Source: Acanthococcus lagerstroemiae (taxonomy: Eukaryota > Arthropoda > Insecta > Hemiptera > Eriococcidae). From it: a DNA stretch of 64,000 bases. Location: contig CM063108.1 in NCBI GenBank assembly GCA_031841125.1, forward strand, positions 41,224,268 through 41,288,267, written 5' to 3'. This document shows, one piece after another, positions 22,901 to 33,005 of this stretch (positions within the stretch are counted from its first letter, which is position 1; every line of letters begins with the position of its first letter). Under the pieces are notes generated by a model. It saw only the letters and a program-made list of their open reading frames with translations. It did not search any database and was not told the origin of the DNA. A program made the position numbers and the translations under genes.

Positions 22901-25900
22901 AATTAATAAATAAATAAAACTCTTTAATTTGAATATTTTAACCTCTGTAATTTGAACACCCTCTTCATTGAATACCTCCATAATTTGAATTTATTTGCTG
23001 TTCCCTTGGAGTTCAAATGAGCGAGAGTTTACCGCATTAGACATTAAAAAATTGTAGTAATAGGTAAAAGTAGTTTGAAGAAAAGAACTTGAACTGAAAA
23101 AATCGAAAGCAGTGACGGGAAGAGAAAGGAGTACAAAGTATCCCCCGCCCCACATGCATAACCCAGGGTCAGTAACGAGAAACACTTTCGTGTTCTATGA
23201 AAAGATATAGACTAATACTACCAAGAATACCCCCCCCCCCCCCGGAAAGTACAAATCACCACTACTACTTCCAACCCGAATCTGACCAAGTTAATTTTCT
23301 CGAGAATAGCACTAGAAAGTTTTAGAACTAGGGGAACGAACTGTAACCTTGAAAAGCTGAGTTTCTATGTCGCCGTTCGGATCCTGATTCTGAGTCATCA
23401 GACAGTATTTCGTATTTTTCGTCATGTCCTTCGGACTGGTAACACTTGAAAATGATTTCGTTTTCTTCAATACCGGCTGTAAAACTGTATTCAGCGGCGC
23501 CACTATGGCTTGTCGATGTTCTAGCCACTGATCGTGAGTATTGCACTTTCGATTTCCGTATCTGGGATTGCTGACAGCGATGGTGTTAACCGTTCTGGGT
23601 CGGAGACGCTGGAATGTTAGCGAAACAAAAAGTCAAATTGGAAGTTCAAAAATGAAAATTCTGAAGATCTCGGTGGTAAATATTGTCATCGATTCAGGTT
23701 CACTCACCTGTTTCATCATGGGAGTTACCATACCCGGGGCTTCGTGCGAGCTACTCGTGGTGCTGCTCTCGGTGTCACTGTGGCAATCGTTATTCAGCCT
23801 GGGTATCTTCGATCTGGTACCAACCGCTTCATCGATATCTAATACTTTTTTTACTCGGCGTAGTCGCTTCTCACGTTCCTTCAGCTGAAACTGGAAAACA
23901 CGTCCGTCGAATTCAGGCGATGAAGTTTGTAAAACTGAGACTCAATTGAAACACTTCGTTTGTTCAACATTAGTAACGGGTGGTAAAATGCACCGCGATA
24001 ATATTGGGTAGTTGCTAGGGAAAAAATCCCCAATGCCGGAAGGCGTTTCAAGGGACCTTTTGAGAAGCATACTTCCACAGCGAGGTCAGAAAGAAAAAAG
24101 GAACCTGTTCTTTCTCGCATGCAAAAAGAAAGATACCAGATGATTCAAGTTCTTGTATTTTAACTAACCTCGATATTTTGTTTCTCTTTTAGGTTGTTCT
24201 CTTTCTCTTTGACTAATTTTTCGGTTTTCGCCGCCATTTTTCGAGTTCTCATTTTCTCGCGATCTTTTTCGACATTGCATTGATTGATCAGCTGGTCTTT
24301 AATTTCGATCTGAAACAAACCAGCCACACGCGAGTAAGTCAATAAGAAATCATCACATTAACAGTCGCAAGATTAGAAGGCAGTTATGAGTAGTGTAACT
24401 GAGAAAATCTTACGTCGAGCTTTAGTTTTCTTATTTCATCTGCATAGTCATCGCATTTTCTTTTCAGCGTAGACGTATATGAATTGAGCGACACGAGCCT
24501 TTCTTCCAACACTTTGGTCTAGAAATGAAATAGCAGTAACATGGAATCAAACATACGCCTTCATTCACATAAAGAGAACTATTGAGTCTTTTTTTATACT
24601 TACTTTCGAGTCGGTGGTTTCCAGTCTCGCATTGGCGGCATCACAGTCCTGCTTCAACCTCGTGAAGTCTTCGTTTCTTTGAAGCAGTGATGCTCTGAAT
24701 TTTTCGACTGTACGAGTAAAACAGATTTGCAAATGAAGGGAACAACTCGCGTATCAAAAGTTAAATAAATTTTATAATCGATGTTCACGCTAGTTTGACT
24801 TGCCAAGTCTCTAAGACTCAGTTAGTTTGTTCAGATTCGGTTGTGTCTCACAGAGACTCGTTAAAACGAGTACTATGAACAATGGCACCCACCAGACATC
24901 AAACAGGTGAGATGAACTTTAAAAAAGGCAACCCAGCAACGATTCGAGATACTGTTGAGTCTTATCTCTCTCTTTTTCTAATTTGCTCTTCACCCGAGTC
25001 CTGGAATCCACCCTTTCGAGCATTACTTCAGAGACGTCGGGGAGGCTGTTAGGCTGTCTCAGCCCTTTTCCCTTCTGGCCGAAAACCCGGCCTAATCGAA
25101 AATTCTGGCGAGTTGCCACGTGGGCTCGAACCCGGGACCTCCGGATTCTGAGACCAACGCGCTATCGTGGGCCCGATTACTCCTTTTCTTGAGAAAATGT
25201 GCTCAAACTCAGATGAGGATTAAAAAAAAAAATCATAGGGCAAGATTTGCTGGGAGTACCCCACATTTCTTCCTATGATATTTTTTTATCTCTATGGTCG
25301 AACTCAGATACTACTCGGTCGTGAAATAAGATTCATTCGTACGTTCCAAATGACTGAAATACAGTTTCAACTCACTTCTGGAAAAAAGATCTTCGCGCAA
25401 ACGTTCTTTTCGTTTCACACGTTCTTCGAGGAAAGTCAGCAATTTCTTATTGTATTCTTCATTCATAGGATCAGCATTTTCGAAAGTAGGGAATGGTTCT
25501 AGACTGAGAAGAAAGTACAATCACAACGTTAGAAAAATTCGGACTACATATTTCCAATAGTTATAATAATCCCGTATTATTTAAATGATGCGTTAAAAAA
25601 ATACGATTTTTCGCTAGCAAAACAAGAACAAAACGCGGATCTTTTTGGAACAGTTTTGAAAACTATGTCGACGAGTTAAACCAGCCACGTCCACTCGGCA
25701 CCAGTTGTATTGAAGACACATTTTGAAGGTGCTCAAAATCGCATATTTCTTATGCATTAGTAAAGAAAGAATGTTTGATATATGTATAAAAAGGCTTTTT
25801 GCCCTCGTATCAAAATATACTATTTTCGTTAAGCAAACATAGGAATGGAAGGAACCAATTACATTTTCTGTCAATCTTGGGGATACCTCAAATCGAAACT

Positions 25901-28900
25901 ATATAATGTCTAATATACATAATATACGAAGGCGTGAAGTTCAAAACATCCTATGTAGCAATGTCAGAAGTTTACAGGAGACGCAAAAAACTGTTTCAGT
26001 TGAGGTGAAGGGGTGGATTTGGCAAAATGGGTGCTCAGCCAATTCTCGGAAGCTTCATATACATGTCCATGTATAAATTTTGGGGCTCAGTCATGCCGAA
26101 GCTGAGAAAATTAGGGTTGACGTTGCACACATCCTAAGTCCATGGGAAAGACAAAGCAAAACATCCTAATTGCCATCAACAACGCGGCGGTTCTCAGAAC
26201 AGTTTGCATGCATAAAACCCCTTTTGTAAAAGTCGGCACATAGGATGTTGTGAACTTCACGCTTTCATATAGAAGTGTTGATTGGCGTTTGTTCGAGATT
26301 GGCGGGTGAACCGTTACTTTGAAATAAAAATGGAGAGCACAAAATAATATTCAAATTTCGCCCGGGGGGCTGGAAGTTTGAAAAGATTTAAATACAAATT
26401 AAGACTCCTTTAGAATTGGTATACCCTTCTAGAACTTCTTCAAGACTCTTAGGACCAGCTGCACATACAATGGGCCCAAGTTTTTCAAATCTTGGTGTAC
26501 CCACTGTAATCCGCCGATATCAAAGGTTAAACTCTCGGATTAAGAATCAGACCTGCCACGTACAATCAGCTCTTACAGACATGGTTTACAATTATCTAGA
26601 CTCTTTCAGACATATTAAAGACTCTATGATACTTTTCCGAATCCGTTCAAGAATATCCCAGATCTGATTCAGATTTTTCCAAACTGGTGCACATATCGCC
26701 AAGACTTCTTCCATACTTACTAAAACGTGTGTGAAACTGTTTCTGGTTTGTTTAAAAATTCTTGAAGATGAGGAGTTTAAAACCCACTGACTCTTGATGA
26801 CTCGTCCTAAACTTGTCAAGACTCTGCCAAACAAGTTTTTCACCCCTTCCCCCAAGGTTCTTATAGACGTATTGAAGACTTTTTCAAACTTGTTCAAGAC
26901 TATCTTCATGGCTTTTCCGGCCTAACTGGACTAGCTTGAAGGAGTCATACACAGATCTGAAAAAGTTTCCGCGGGTCTTGAATAAGTCTGAATACCTCAA
27001 TAGTCTGAAATAGTCTTCAATGAATCTGTAACGAGCTTAAAAACAGTCTCATCTAAAAGTTTTCAAGAGCATATGCTTGGAAGTTTTGCAAATTTGAAAG
27101 AAATGTGGAAGATTTTTAAAGAATCTCAGACAAATTTATAAACACTTCAGAAGTCTTAGATAAGGGTTGAATAGTCTTAGTTCTGACGAGCGAGCGAGTA
27201 GTTCTGAAGAATCTCAATTTTAATGAAATCTACAAGCGTTGTACTGCTGGCTGAATGAATCATACGGAATCCTAAAATGGTACAAGTCTTGAAAGATTCT
27301 TAACAAATCAGAAGGAAATACGGGAGAGTTTTAAATAAATTTAGAAGTCTTGAAAGACTTAATCAGACCTGGAAAAATTTAGACAAGTCTGGAAGAGTAT
27401 CAAAGAGTCTAAAACGTCAATGGAAGAGTTCTGAAAAATATTACAAAGTCTTAAAAGGTTTGTATGAATCTTAAATACGTGTAAAAATCTTTACAATCTA
27501 AAACATTCAGTTTTAAAAAAGTTTTAAGCAAGTTCAGAAAAACTTTGGAGATTCCAAAAGAGTTTGATAATAGTTCTGAAACAGTTTCTCAAATTTTAGC
27601 ACGTATAAAATAAGTTTTGTAAAAATCTTAGACTCATTTGGATAAGTTTTGAATAAGACCAGAGGAGGCTTTAAAATATTATAAAGCAATACTAAAAGAG
27701 GTTCAGAGTGTAAAAAAAGATTTTGAAGTCTGAAACCACTGTGGAAGTCTTCAACAGATTGAGTCAGGCCTGGAATAGCCTTAAATGGATCCACAAGGGT
27801 GTTAAAAGTCTGTGACATTGATAGATAACTTTCAAAATATTAAACACATCTGGAAGAATCTTACTAGAGTTTAAAGCATATCTGCAGAGTCTTAAAGAAG
27901 TTTTGAAAAGTCTGAAACAAAGCTGGATGTCTTAAACAGCATGTAAACTCTCATCTTTCAGCCTCTTAAACAAAACCTCTACATTAACATTTGCCAAAAA
28001 ATGTTTGGGACAATGGATGCGTTACTTTTGCACCAAAATGAAATTGTTCAGTTAGTGACAAGGGTGCATGACATTTCGCCTTAGAAAACATTTTACGCCA
28101 CTCCTTTGAATCATGAGAAAATTCCATTCTCCGTTTAACATTAACAATCTAATCAGAACGAAAATAACACCCACAATGGCAAAAAAAAAACTTACACATA
28201 AATTTCTTCAGCATCATCTGGAATGTATGCTACAGGATTTTGTTCTTTTACATCCTCGAGAATCTTCAGAGCTTTTTTATACGCCTACCAACACAATTCA
28301 TAAAAACAATCATCAGTTCACGACCGAAAGAAATTCAAAGAAACAGTAGTATCAAGACCTAACATTGTACTTTTTTTTTGTTTCATTTCCTATACCTGAT
28401 TAGCTCGCCTTCTTCCCGGTGTTAACCCGACAGAAAAGTCGGTTTTTATAGGCGTCGGTTTCACCATAATCTCTTGAGATGCTTCAGCGAACTGCATTAC
28501 TTGCTGTAACGAAAAAATATTGACAATATGTGGAACCACAATGCTAAATTATTATTTTTTTTATGTCTAACTTACGAAATTTTCGTCACAATCTTCGAAT
28601 CTAGGATTTACGCAAACGACCATTCGTATGTTTCCTTCGCCTTCGAAATAGTTTTTGAATAAGAGGGTCAATCTGTTGTCTCGGAAAGGAATCATTTTAC
28701 TTTTGAGACCTCCGGTTTGCTGGTTTTCTCTTAGGATTTCCAGACACTGACGCAACTTCATCAAAGATGTATTGATATGGCCGGCTTCCCCCAACCTTTG
28801 CCCTTGATTACCGGTACGATTCGTCCGTTCGACGCCGGCCAAATCAACTAATGAAAGTTGGCTTATGCCGATTAGTTTCTTCTCTTGGACTACATTCTCT

Positions 28901-30613
28901 CCATTCATGTCCAGGGGGGCCTAATACAAAGCATCCACAAATTAATCCGTATCAGTTTGCAGTTTTTATTTAACACCTCAATTCGCCGAGTTAAATCAAT
29001 GATCAACTAAACCGAGACTCACTTGAACCAAACGAATAGTAAATATGGAATGGCTTCTGCTAGATTCCGCATTAAGGCTGGTATGAGCCATCCGTTTGCG
29101 GTTCTGCCCTCTGTAAAAAACTTCGAAAGCTTCTTCGGCGCTCTTCACTTCTACTTCGGTGACTCCGTGTACGTACATGTTTCCGTTGGCGTCTTCACGT
29201 ATAACGGTCCGTTGATGCGATCTAATTAAACATTTGTTGATAATCTGACATAAAAAATATGTGATGAATATGAAACATCGTATAATAACTTACTTGGGAC
29301 AGATGGCACCTTCTGAAGTACTTTCGAGCAAATCGTAAGCGATGTTGTTGTAGATTTCAACATACGTCACGAAAACTGCGTATGCGTTATCTTCTTCAAC
29401 CATTTCTATTCTCAGATCTTCTTTACTCCGCGATGATGTTAAGTCCTCTTGCGATTCTTTTCTAATAATGTACAAACAAAAATGTATCAATATTATGAAT
29501 GAAAAATATGAAATTGACATGCAAAGCCAGAATTCTTATAGCATACAACATACACACTCACAACATGGACTAAACACGGCTGACAAAAAAATTAGGAGGA
29601 AATTATTGCATTGCGAAGAAGACAAATCAACTGAACTGAATAATTACTAGGAAGCTTTGTTCCCCCCCTCCCCTGCCAACCCCTGCTCATCTAAATTTTC
29701 ATCTGACTAGTAGTTGTCTCTGTCTAGATCTTTCGACTGTTTCTACATGGAATGGAGAAAGGGAATCAGACTCCGAGTCTGATCGATGAGGCTTGTCTAG
29801 CAAGATATTTGATTAAATGTTTCTCTGTTCATCAGGATTTTGATAACCCCCCTGTCCTACCCTGGCAATTTTTCCGACTTCAATTTGGCAATTCAAGTAA
29901 AGGAAAGCAAGCTAAATTCTCGGAATATTGAGATAATTATGAACATCATAGATAAATGAAACCTTAGCTCGATATTTTACTTACAGCTAATAAAAGAATG
30001 AGACTTTTACTTTTCAAATCTTCATTCACAATAGTGAAGAAATAGCATTAAGATTTAAAACTCACTTTCTCAATTTGCCATATTTGCTAGCCACATTTTT
30101 CAGTGAATTGTCACGGTCCTGTCGAGCGTCTTCCTCCGACTGTACGTCGAATCCATTCATCCTGTCTGGCTTAAAAACGTATTTCTTCGCTTGATAGTCG
30201 GATATCGAGTTGAACAGCACATCTAAGCAGCGGGGCATTATACCCGCATTTCGCTTAGCCCCTGTCATTGTGTACGTTTTGCCACTACCAGTGACTCCGT
30301 ACGTAAACAGAAGCCCATTTTGACCTTTGATCAACTGATATACCAGGGGTAAAGCAACTTCATCGAAAACCTCCTTCTGCGGTGCCACATCTGTGAAAAC
30401 TCGTTTGAAAGAGAATTGATATTCGTTGCCCGATCCAGTTTTATAATTTTTTGATGATTCTGGAATGGTTAGTTGAACGGCAGTTGAGGAAATAATTTTG
30501 ATGCAAGACAGCTCCTTCTGCCCTTTTGGACGCAGTCGGCAGAAAACCTGTAACGACTCTTTCTGAACCTCTCTCTTTCGGGATGGCGTTTTAGGTGTGT
30601 ACGCCTTCTTCAT
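16999..30613 (-). CDS. KIF23: Kinesin-like protein KIF23 / MKLP1 / pavarotti (13 coding exons, 844 aa)
   Basis: Plus-end kinesin-6 motor of the centralspindlin complex (with the RhoGAP RACGAP1/CYK-4), acting at the spindle midzone in cytokinesis. Exons, 5' to 3' on minus: 30613-30066, 29461-29294, 29221-29023, 28920-28576, 28503-28396, 28284-28196, 25503-25376, 24707-24604, 24518-24414, 24309-24169, 23890-23708, 23608-23348, 17154-16999. The P-loop GVTGSGKT is at 106-113, switch I SSRSH at 292-296, and switch II DLAGVE at 331-336, where most kinesins have DLAGSE. Coiled coil follows the neck (exons 7-10). The last exon ([10 protein letters not shown], then VETLKQ) matches the human tail GDIYKTRGGG..IETLKQ, and lies 6.2 kb from exon 12. 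Reading through the exon-12 donor gives a false stop at 23,312. A splice acceptor at 30,621, 7 nt before the ATG, shows an upstream non-coding exon. The tail after LKQ is shorter than in human. Confidence 0.95.
17377..17558. mobile_element. hAT-type MITE (182 bp) nested in a hAT-type element
   Basis: Ends CAGGGCCGG and CGGCCCTG. The flanking duplication GGTAAACG occurs at 17,369-17,376 and 17,559-17,566. The interior has GGGGGCC-rich inverted segments. The duplication lies in the sequence of the surrounding element, so this is a second-round insertion. Confidence 0.92.
17622..17805. mobile_element. Second inverted-repeat element nested in the same hAT-type element
   Basis: Inverted ends GCTGGATTTAC and GTAAATCCAGC are bordered by GTAAC on both sides. 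The interior holds its own smaller inverted segments, such as CACTTTGG-type and GATGTCC-type words. The short 5-base border match is suggestive but not proof of a duplication. Confidence 0.6.
20249..20417. mobile_element. hAT-type MITE inside the LINE
   Basis: 169 bp with ends CAGAGCCGTA and TACGGCACTG-type inverse. The flanking duplication CTAAGAGA (20,241-20,248) matches CTATGAGA (20,418-20,425), with one mismatch. It contains a G-run near 20,263. Confidence 0.78.
20499..21422 (+). mobile_element. Internally deleted mariner element inside the LINE
   Basis: 924 bp with ~29-bp terminal inverted repeats (CAAAGGTGAGTCAATAAG and its inverse ending GACTGACCTTTG). It has a TA duplication at 20,497-20,498 and 21,423-21,424. 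Transposase relics on the plus strand include a TGRPK-type linker near 20,865 and a C-terminal block with [11 protein letters not shown] near 21,270, with many stops. Full-length mariners are about 1.3 kb, so some of the gene is missing. LINE text resumes directly after it, so mariner is the younger insertion. Confidence 0.88.
22197..23034 (+). mobile_element. Pogo/Tigger-type DNA transposon relic
   Basis: Ends CAGTAAAACTCTCGCTAATTTGAAC and inverted GTTCAAATGAGCGAGAGTTTACCG, with TA on the left flank. The right TA has mutated. Only the transposase tail survives: [17 protein letters not shown] from about 22,562, and at 22,749-22,827 a C-terminus ending KKITDYFKK then a stop. That ending is typical of Tigger/jerky-type transposases. 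TTTGAAC words also repeat inside the ends. It lies in the last KIF23 intron. Confidence 0.85.
24896..25178 (-). mobile_element. tRNA-derived SINE in a KIF23 intron
   Basis: Minus strand. The 5' end has tRNA-like pol III promoter boxes: an A-box region GATAGCGCGTTGGTC and a B box GGGTTCGAGCC, spaced about as in a tRNA. A tRNA-unrelated body follows, ending with T-runs near 24,915-24,920. The tRNA cloverleaf is degenerate, so it is not a tRNA gene. It lies in the intron between coding exons 7 and 8, in the same orientation as KIF23. Confidence 0.8.
25924..26270. mobile_element. MITE in KIF23 intron 6
   Basis: ~345 bp with inverted ends GGCGTGAAGTTCAAAACATCC and GGATGTTGTGAACTTCACGC. No coding capacity, and no clear target duplication read. 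Part of the TIR (AAACATCCTA) repeats at about 26,160. Confidence 0.7.
26400..27950. repeat. Degenerate AGTCTT/AAGACT repeat array whose orientation flips in the middle
   Basis: KIF23 intron 6 is filled by imperfect short units. From about 26,400 to 26,920 the plus strand is full of CAAGACT / TTCAAGACT words. From about 26,940 to 27,950 it is full of the inverse, AGTCTTGAA / AGTCTGAAA. Units are too diverged to give one exact period (roughly 20-40 nt). The inversion centre is near 26,930. Confidence 0.6.
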
Positions 30614-31303
30614 CGTACTGCTGCAAGAGAAATACAAAGAACGATCAACTCAGAATGCAAACATGCGAGTAATTATTCAGTTCAACACAGAACCTTAATT
30701 ACAGTAACTTTAAGAAACACCTACGCCGAATTGTCCGAGTGTTTCAATGGTTTCGGCTCTTCGTGTCCGATGCAGTGAACACTTATTTTACTTTTCAGGG
30801 TTGAGTTCAGTTTCCAATGAACATTGGGAATAAAAATCAAGTGAATGCGTAAATCAAGTACAGAAACAAAAATTACGTACCTTCAATTGCAGGTTCAATT
30901 ACATCAAATGAGAAATCTAAATGTGAAGGTGAGTATTGAATTTCTCTTGCTTAAAACTTTCGGGTTCCTGATGACTTGACAAAAGGTAAGTTATTCTACA
31001 ATCATAATTCAAGAGAAGCTACAACTCTACTGTAAGCATAACATTAAAAGTGTTTTAACTACTTAAAAACTTGAGCGGCACAAAAGGTAGTAAATTTTTT
31101 ACTGAAAATTGCGAAAATCCAGCTGAGACTACAACCACAAAACGGATTCTAAATTTTAAATTTAAAATACGTTGCAGAACCAGTGTTGCCAGTTAATTCG
31201 GACTATGCAAACAAAACAACAACATGCAATCAATCAACAACAACGCCGGAACAACCGAACTGAACCGAACAATAACCCAAGCGAACGGTGATGGACTGAT
31301 GGT

Positions 31304-31577
31304 GACTCCCATAAGAAAAACACACGGAGCAAAGATCATTACGTTATTACCTGAGAATAAGAAATTTCTTAGAAACCAAAAGTATACATTTTTAATCCGA
31401 AGGTTCCTAACATTTGTTAATACACTTCTGGGGTTACTAACAAATTTCTTATTCTCAAGTAGTAACATAATGATCCTTGCTCCCTGTGTTTTTCTTATGG
31501 GAGTCAAAACGTTCATTGGCCAAAAGTGGGTATTTTCGCTAACAGTAACCAAAAACTGTAACCCATTTGTGACGTCA
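31304..31577. mobile_element. Palindromic MITE, copy 1
   Basis: GACTCCCATAAGAAAAACAC at 31,304 returns inverted at about 31,486-31,505. The inner part CCTGAGAATAAGAAATTT also has an inverse, so the 202-bp core folds on itself. Similarity to the copy at 42,348-42,621 continues about 70 bp past the right palindrome end (CATTGGC, AACAGTAACCAA, GTGACGTC). No ORF that could be a transposase. Confidence 0.8.
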
Positions 31578-31623
31578 AATCATAGTATCGTTGGGACTTG
31601 GGAAGAGTGTAAAAACTAAAAAG

Positions 31624-31742
31624 CAGGGATGGCAAACGAAACGAAACGAAATAACGAAACAACGAAATAACGATTGATTTTTGTCTAAAATACTGAAACG
31701 AAATAACGAAACGAAAAAAAAAAGTTTCGTTTGCCATCCCTA
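31624..31742. mobile_element. hAT-like MITE, GATGGCAAACGAAAC family, copy 1
   Basis: ~118 bp. Ends CAGGGATGGCAAACG and CGTTTGCCATCCCTA. The interior repeats AACGAAAC words. It is upstream of the KIF23 start. Very similar to the element at 31,880-32,001 and, in its ends, to 17,306-17,959. Confidence 0.75.
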
Positions 31743-31879
31743 GTTTTCTGATTTGTGATTTTTAGGATCGGCTACTAGTAGCCGAACCTATTGCAACCAC
31801 TTTCTAGGGTCGGGTACTAGTAGCCGAGCCTACTGTAATCGAAATTTCATTTCTTTTCCCGGGTGAGTTCAGTAAATAG

Positions 31880-32001
31880 CAGTGATGGCAAACAAACTAA
31901 ACGTAATAACGAAATTACGAAACAACGATTGATTTTTGTTAAAAATATTGAAATGAAATAACGAAACGAAAAAAAAAAAACGGTTTCGTTTGCCATCCCT
32001 A
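31880..32001. mobile_element. hAT-like MITE, GATGGCAAAC family, copy 2
   Basis: 122 bp. Ends CAGTGATGGCAAAC and GTTTGCCATCCCTA. The flanks GTAAATAG (31,872-31,879) and GTAAAAAG (32,002-32,009) are an 8-bp target duplication with one mismatch. Confidence 0.8.
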
Positions 32002-33005
32002 GTAAAAAGTAGAATTTTTCAAAATTGGGCCCCCGATTCAAAAATGTGTACTCACGTTGAAAAAAGCTTATCAGTAAACGCTGTGTGCTGTGTCCTATAG
32101 TTTCTAGTTTCTATTTCTACATGGCTCTTGAACTTCGAATCACGTGTTTTCATAAAGCGGATTTTGCTAGTTGGTTCCCTCTTGCTGAATTAATAGCGTC
32201 CAACTGCATCCCCAATTCTCCATTGATGTCGAGGATATCTTTGATTTCACAGGGGTCATAGGCACAGATTTTAATATTTCCGCTTCGACTATATAATAAT
32301 AAATTATATACTGGAAGTATATAGTCAAAGTATTTTCGTCGACTGTACCTTGCTCCATGTTCCCGTCTGTGCGGTTCGCGGTTCCTGTTTACAAAGGCGG
32401 GTGTACACAAACGACAAGCGAGTGAAACGCTGCGTCTCGCCACTCGCCAGCGATAAACCCGAAAGTAGGGCTATAGTTTTACCAAAAGTGACGAACTTGA
32501 ACACACAGCCATATAGACCTCCAACATAACCACTGATAGGTCCTTTTTCCTCAAATAAACTTGTGTTTTTCCAGCAGCTAGCTGCTTGTTTGTATTTCAC
32601 GAAAAAAAATCATGATCGCAAACCAAACCATCATGCTATAAAAATCATACAATTTATTTACACAAAACGTAACATGATAAAATGACGAACAAATATTATG
32701 TGAAAATTATTGACAAGAAAAAAAGTTACGTACCTGTGTTATATATGTACATAAAAAGGAGTTAAAGCATCACTATTTCACTATCCGTCACAAATCGATC
32801 GATTAAATAAATGATGGAGCAAAACAATACCGGGAAATTGTTACAAAACGAGTAAATTTAAATTCATGAACATATGGCCCGCCGTAACTTCAAAAATTCA
32901 GCCAGCGACGAATTCCATTATCCACTTCGTACTCCAACATTCAACAATTTCATGCTCAAGTTTGAAAATGTAATATGGTCCGTCGACTTCCAATCATTTT
33001 CAAAA

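Larger units (their letters stand above)
30622..33005. other. Intergenic region between KIF23 and ARMC8
   Basis: Contains the KIF23 upstream region, with a splice acceptor at 30,621 implying a non-coding first exon somewhere here, three MITEs listed separately, and the ARMC8 3' region. A minus-strand AATAAA at about 32,653-32,658 could end the ARMC8 transcript. Open minus-strand frames at 32,150-32,600 match nothing I recognise. Confidence 0.5.

Noticed and set aside
23312..23347. KIF23 C-terminus by readthrough (LFK then [11 protein letters not shown])
   Set aside because: This is the start of the last intron. The conserved tail matches the exon at 17,154-16,999, joined in phase.
25080..25180. 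A tRNA gene on the minus strand
   Set aside because: A and B boxes are present, but the cloverleaf arms do not pair and a non-tRNA body follows, so it is a SINE head.
32150..32600. Open minus-strand frames between KIF23 and ARMC8
   Set aside because: Translations resemble no family I know, overlap in two frames and have no clear splice context.
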